Shown here piece by piece: positions 62,988 through 64,000 of a stretch of DNA of 64,000 nt. Every line of letters starts with the position of its first letter. Within the stretch, counting starts at the first letter, position 1. The position numbers were made by a program, and so were the translations under genes. The stretch comes from Thioflexithrix psekupsensis. GTDB taxonomy: Bacteria; Pseudomonadota; Gammaproteobacteria; Beggiatoales; Beggiatoaceae. The stretch lies in assembly GCF_002149925.1 (NCBI RefSeq), contig NZ_MSLT01000023.1, positions 682,001 to 746,000 of the forward strand, written 5' to 3'. The notes beneath the pieces were generated by a model that worked only from the letters and a program-made list of their open reading frames with translations, ran no database searches and had not been told where the DNA came from.

Positions 62988-63656
62988 ATGGCAAATTTTA
63001 CGACATTTCAACATCAATGTCCTGCTTGTGGTGCGCCGATTGAGTGGCATTCTAAAGAGATTAAAGTGGTCACTTGTTCTCATTGTAATAATGGCTTATT
63101 TTTAGAAGATGAACAGGTTAAAAATTTAGGAATTCAATCGACATTAGTGCAATATCCTTCTTTGTTAAAATTATTTCATTTATTTCATTATCAATCTGAT
63201 GCCATGATGCCTATTGGACAGGTTCGTTTTGATTATGGACGCGGGTTTTGGGATGAATGGTGGGTGGTGAATCAAAAAACGAAAAAATCCTATTGGCTCA
63301 GTGTGGATGAAGGCGATTATGCTTTAGAACAGCCCTTGAATGTCGCCGCATTTCCTCCTGCGAAAAAAGGTGTAGCCGCGGTGCGCCACGCTTTGCATTT
63401 AAATAGAAAATTGCAATTGCAACATGATAATGGACAAGAAGAAACCGTGCAAGTCAGTGAAATGGGTGAGGGGGTTTGTATTGGTTTTGTGGGCGAATTG
63501 CCTGAGTTAATCCATTTGGGTGATCGTTTTCAATATGCCCATTTAAGTGGCTCGGAACAAAGGCTTTATACCATTGAAATCAGCAATGATGTGATTCGTT
63601 TATTTCAGGGCATTTGGATTGATCCTTTTTTGATAAAAGTACAGCATCATGATTGA
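62988..63656 (+). CDS. DUF4178 protein with N-terminal zinc ribbon
   Basis: A 222-residue soluble protein. A zinc ribbon (CPACGAPIEWHSKEIKVVTC-SHC, residues 10-33) is followed by a DUF4178 domain (about 75-215) marked by IGQVRFDYGRGFWDEWWVVN and KKSYWLSVDEGDYAL. DUF4178 genes often stand in stress-related clusters with DUF350, PspA-like or polyamine-synthase genes; none of these is seen before the window ends. It overlaps the next DUF4178 gene by 8 bases (ATGATTGA), so the two are translationally coupled. Confidence 0.85.
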   Translation: MANFTTFQHQCPACGAPIEWHSKEIKVVTCSHCNNGLFLEDEQVKNLGIQSTLVQYPSLLKLFHLFHYQSDAMMPIGQVRFDYGRGFWDEWWVVNQKTKKSYWLSVDEGDYALEQPLNVAAFPPAKKGVAAVRHALHLNRKLQLQHDNGQEETVQVSEMGEGVCIGFVGELPELIHLGDRFQYAHLSGSEQRLYTIEISNDVIRLFQGIWIDPFLIKVQHHD

Positions 63657-64000
63657 GCCACAACTAAAACAAATTAATTGTACCCAATGTGGTGCGCCTT
63701 TGACTTTATTGGGCGGGCATCAAGTGCATAGCCGCGTTTGTGAATATTGCGGCGCGGTATTGGACACGCAAGAAAATTATGCGGTGGTTGCGCAATATCA
63801 AGAAATGCAAGAAAAAATGCCTAATTTGCCGTTAAAAATCGGTATGAAAGGTTTATTGCGTGGGGTAGAATTTACTATTATTGGTTTTATCGAATATGCG
63901 TATCGAGAACGCAATGAACCTGAAGAATATTGGGTCAGTTATCAGCTTTATTCTCCCACGCATGGTTACGTGTGGCTGACGTGGGAATATAAACGCCCCA
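63649..64000 (+). CDS. Second DUF4178-type protein, 3'-truncated by window edge
   Basis: The ATG at 63649 overlaps the stop of the previous gene, and the frame is open to base 64000 (117 residues). It begins with a zinc ribbon (INCTQCGAPLTLLGGHQVHS, then RVCEYCGAVLD) and continues into a DUF4178-like part (IGMKGLLRGVEFTIIGFIEY; EYWVSYQLYSPTHGYVWLT). It is a paralogue of its upstream neighbour. The rest of the protein and its operon lie beyond the window. Confidence 0.8.
   Translation, partial: MIEPQLKQINCTQCGAPLTLLGGHQVHSRVCEYCGAVLDTQENYAVVAQYQEMQEKMPNLPLKIGMKGLLRGVEFTIIGFIEYAYRERNEPEEYWVSYQLYSPTHGYVWLTWEYKRP

Overview
The window reads as a chromosomal segment of an AT-rich gammaproteobacterium, most likely a large-genome sulfur-oxidiser of the Thiotrichales/Beggiatoaceae type. 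This placement is inferred from gene content and was not tested by search. Gammaproteobacterial signs are the divergent rluD/bamD pair, clpS-clpA, a bacterioferritin very close to the enterobacterial protein, gmhB beside a plsC-like acyltransferase, nagZ and algC-type phosphomannomutase. The Beggiatoaceae flavour comes from the many multidomain sensor proteins, an Rpn-type nuclease gene and dispersed AT-rich palindromic repeats. No tRNA, rRNA or CRISPR array was seen.

Layout. 1-4.2 kb: two histidine kinases and an Rpn nuclease. 4.2-11 kb: HdeA-like protein, a secreted four-domain NTF2/VOC protein, then a minus-strand block (TerF-like, WrbA, PlsC-like, GmhB, endonuclease I). 11-18 kb: PilZ protein, MtnA, a REC-PAS kinase, DUF2788, PAS-GGDEF-EAL. 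18-19.3 kb: HigBA-like toxin-antitoxin pair behind a MITE-like repeat. 19.4-25.5 kb: membrane-anchored protein, hybrid kinase, lipoprotein, small orphan, CbiQ/EcfT-like protein. 25.5-29.5 kb: EngB, ClpA, ClpS and an orphan on the minus strand. 29.7-33.8 kb: a peptide-binding protein gene broken by one stop codon, next to a chemoreceptor. 33.8-34.4 kb: a gene-poor stretch with a candidate structured RNA. 34.4-40.5 kb: REC-GGDEF, NagZ, a decayed CAP-domain gene with an internal duplication, a CDF transporter and a lytic transglycosylase. 40.7-47.5 kb: ComM/YifB with an apparent CTG start, a CHASE-PAS-PAS-GGDEF-EAL protein, and a TRPM-like SLOG protein fused to two SLATT-like membrane modules. 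47.5-56 kb: GtrA, RluD, BamD, AlgC-like, YejA-like binding protein, a secreted orphan and an acyltransferase. 56-64 kb: RND efflux adaptor and pump, a Fur-box-controlled Cys-rich orphan, bacterioferritin, YihY and two DUF4178 proteins, the last cut by the window edge.

How it works together. Three proteins could make or break cyclic di-GMP and one PilZ protein could bind it; with four kinases and one chemoreceptor the window is dominated by sensing, as expected for a motile bacterium living in gradients. The most unusual gene is at 45547-47547. It joins a nucleotide-sensing domain resembling the N-terminal region of animal TRPM channels to two predicted two-helix membrane modules, and lies 21 bases behind a cyclic-di-GMP enzyme. 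It is the best candidate here for an uncharacterised signalling or defence system.
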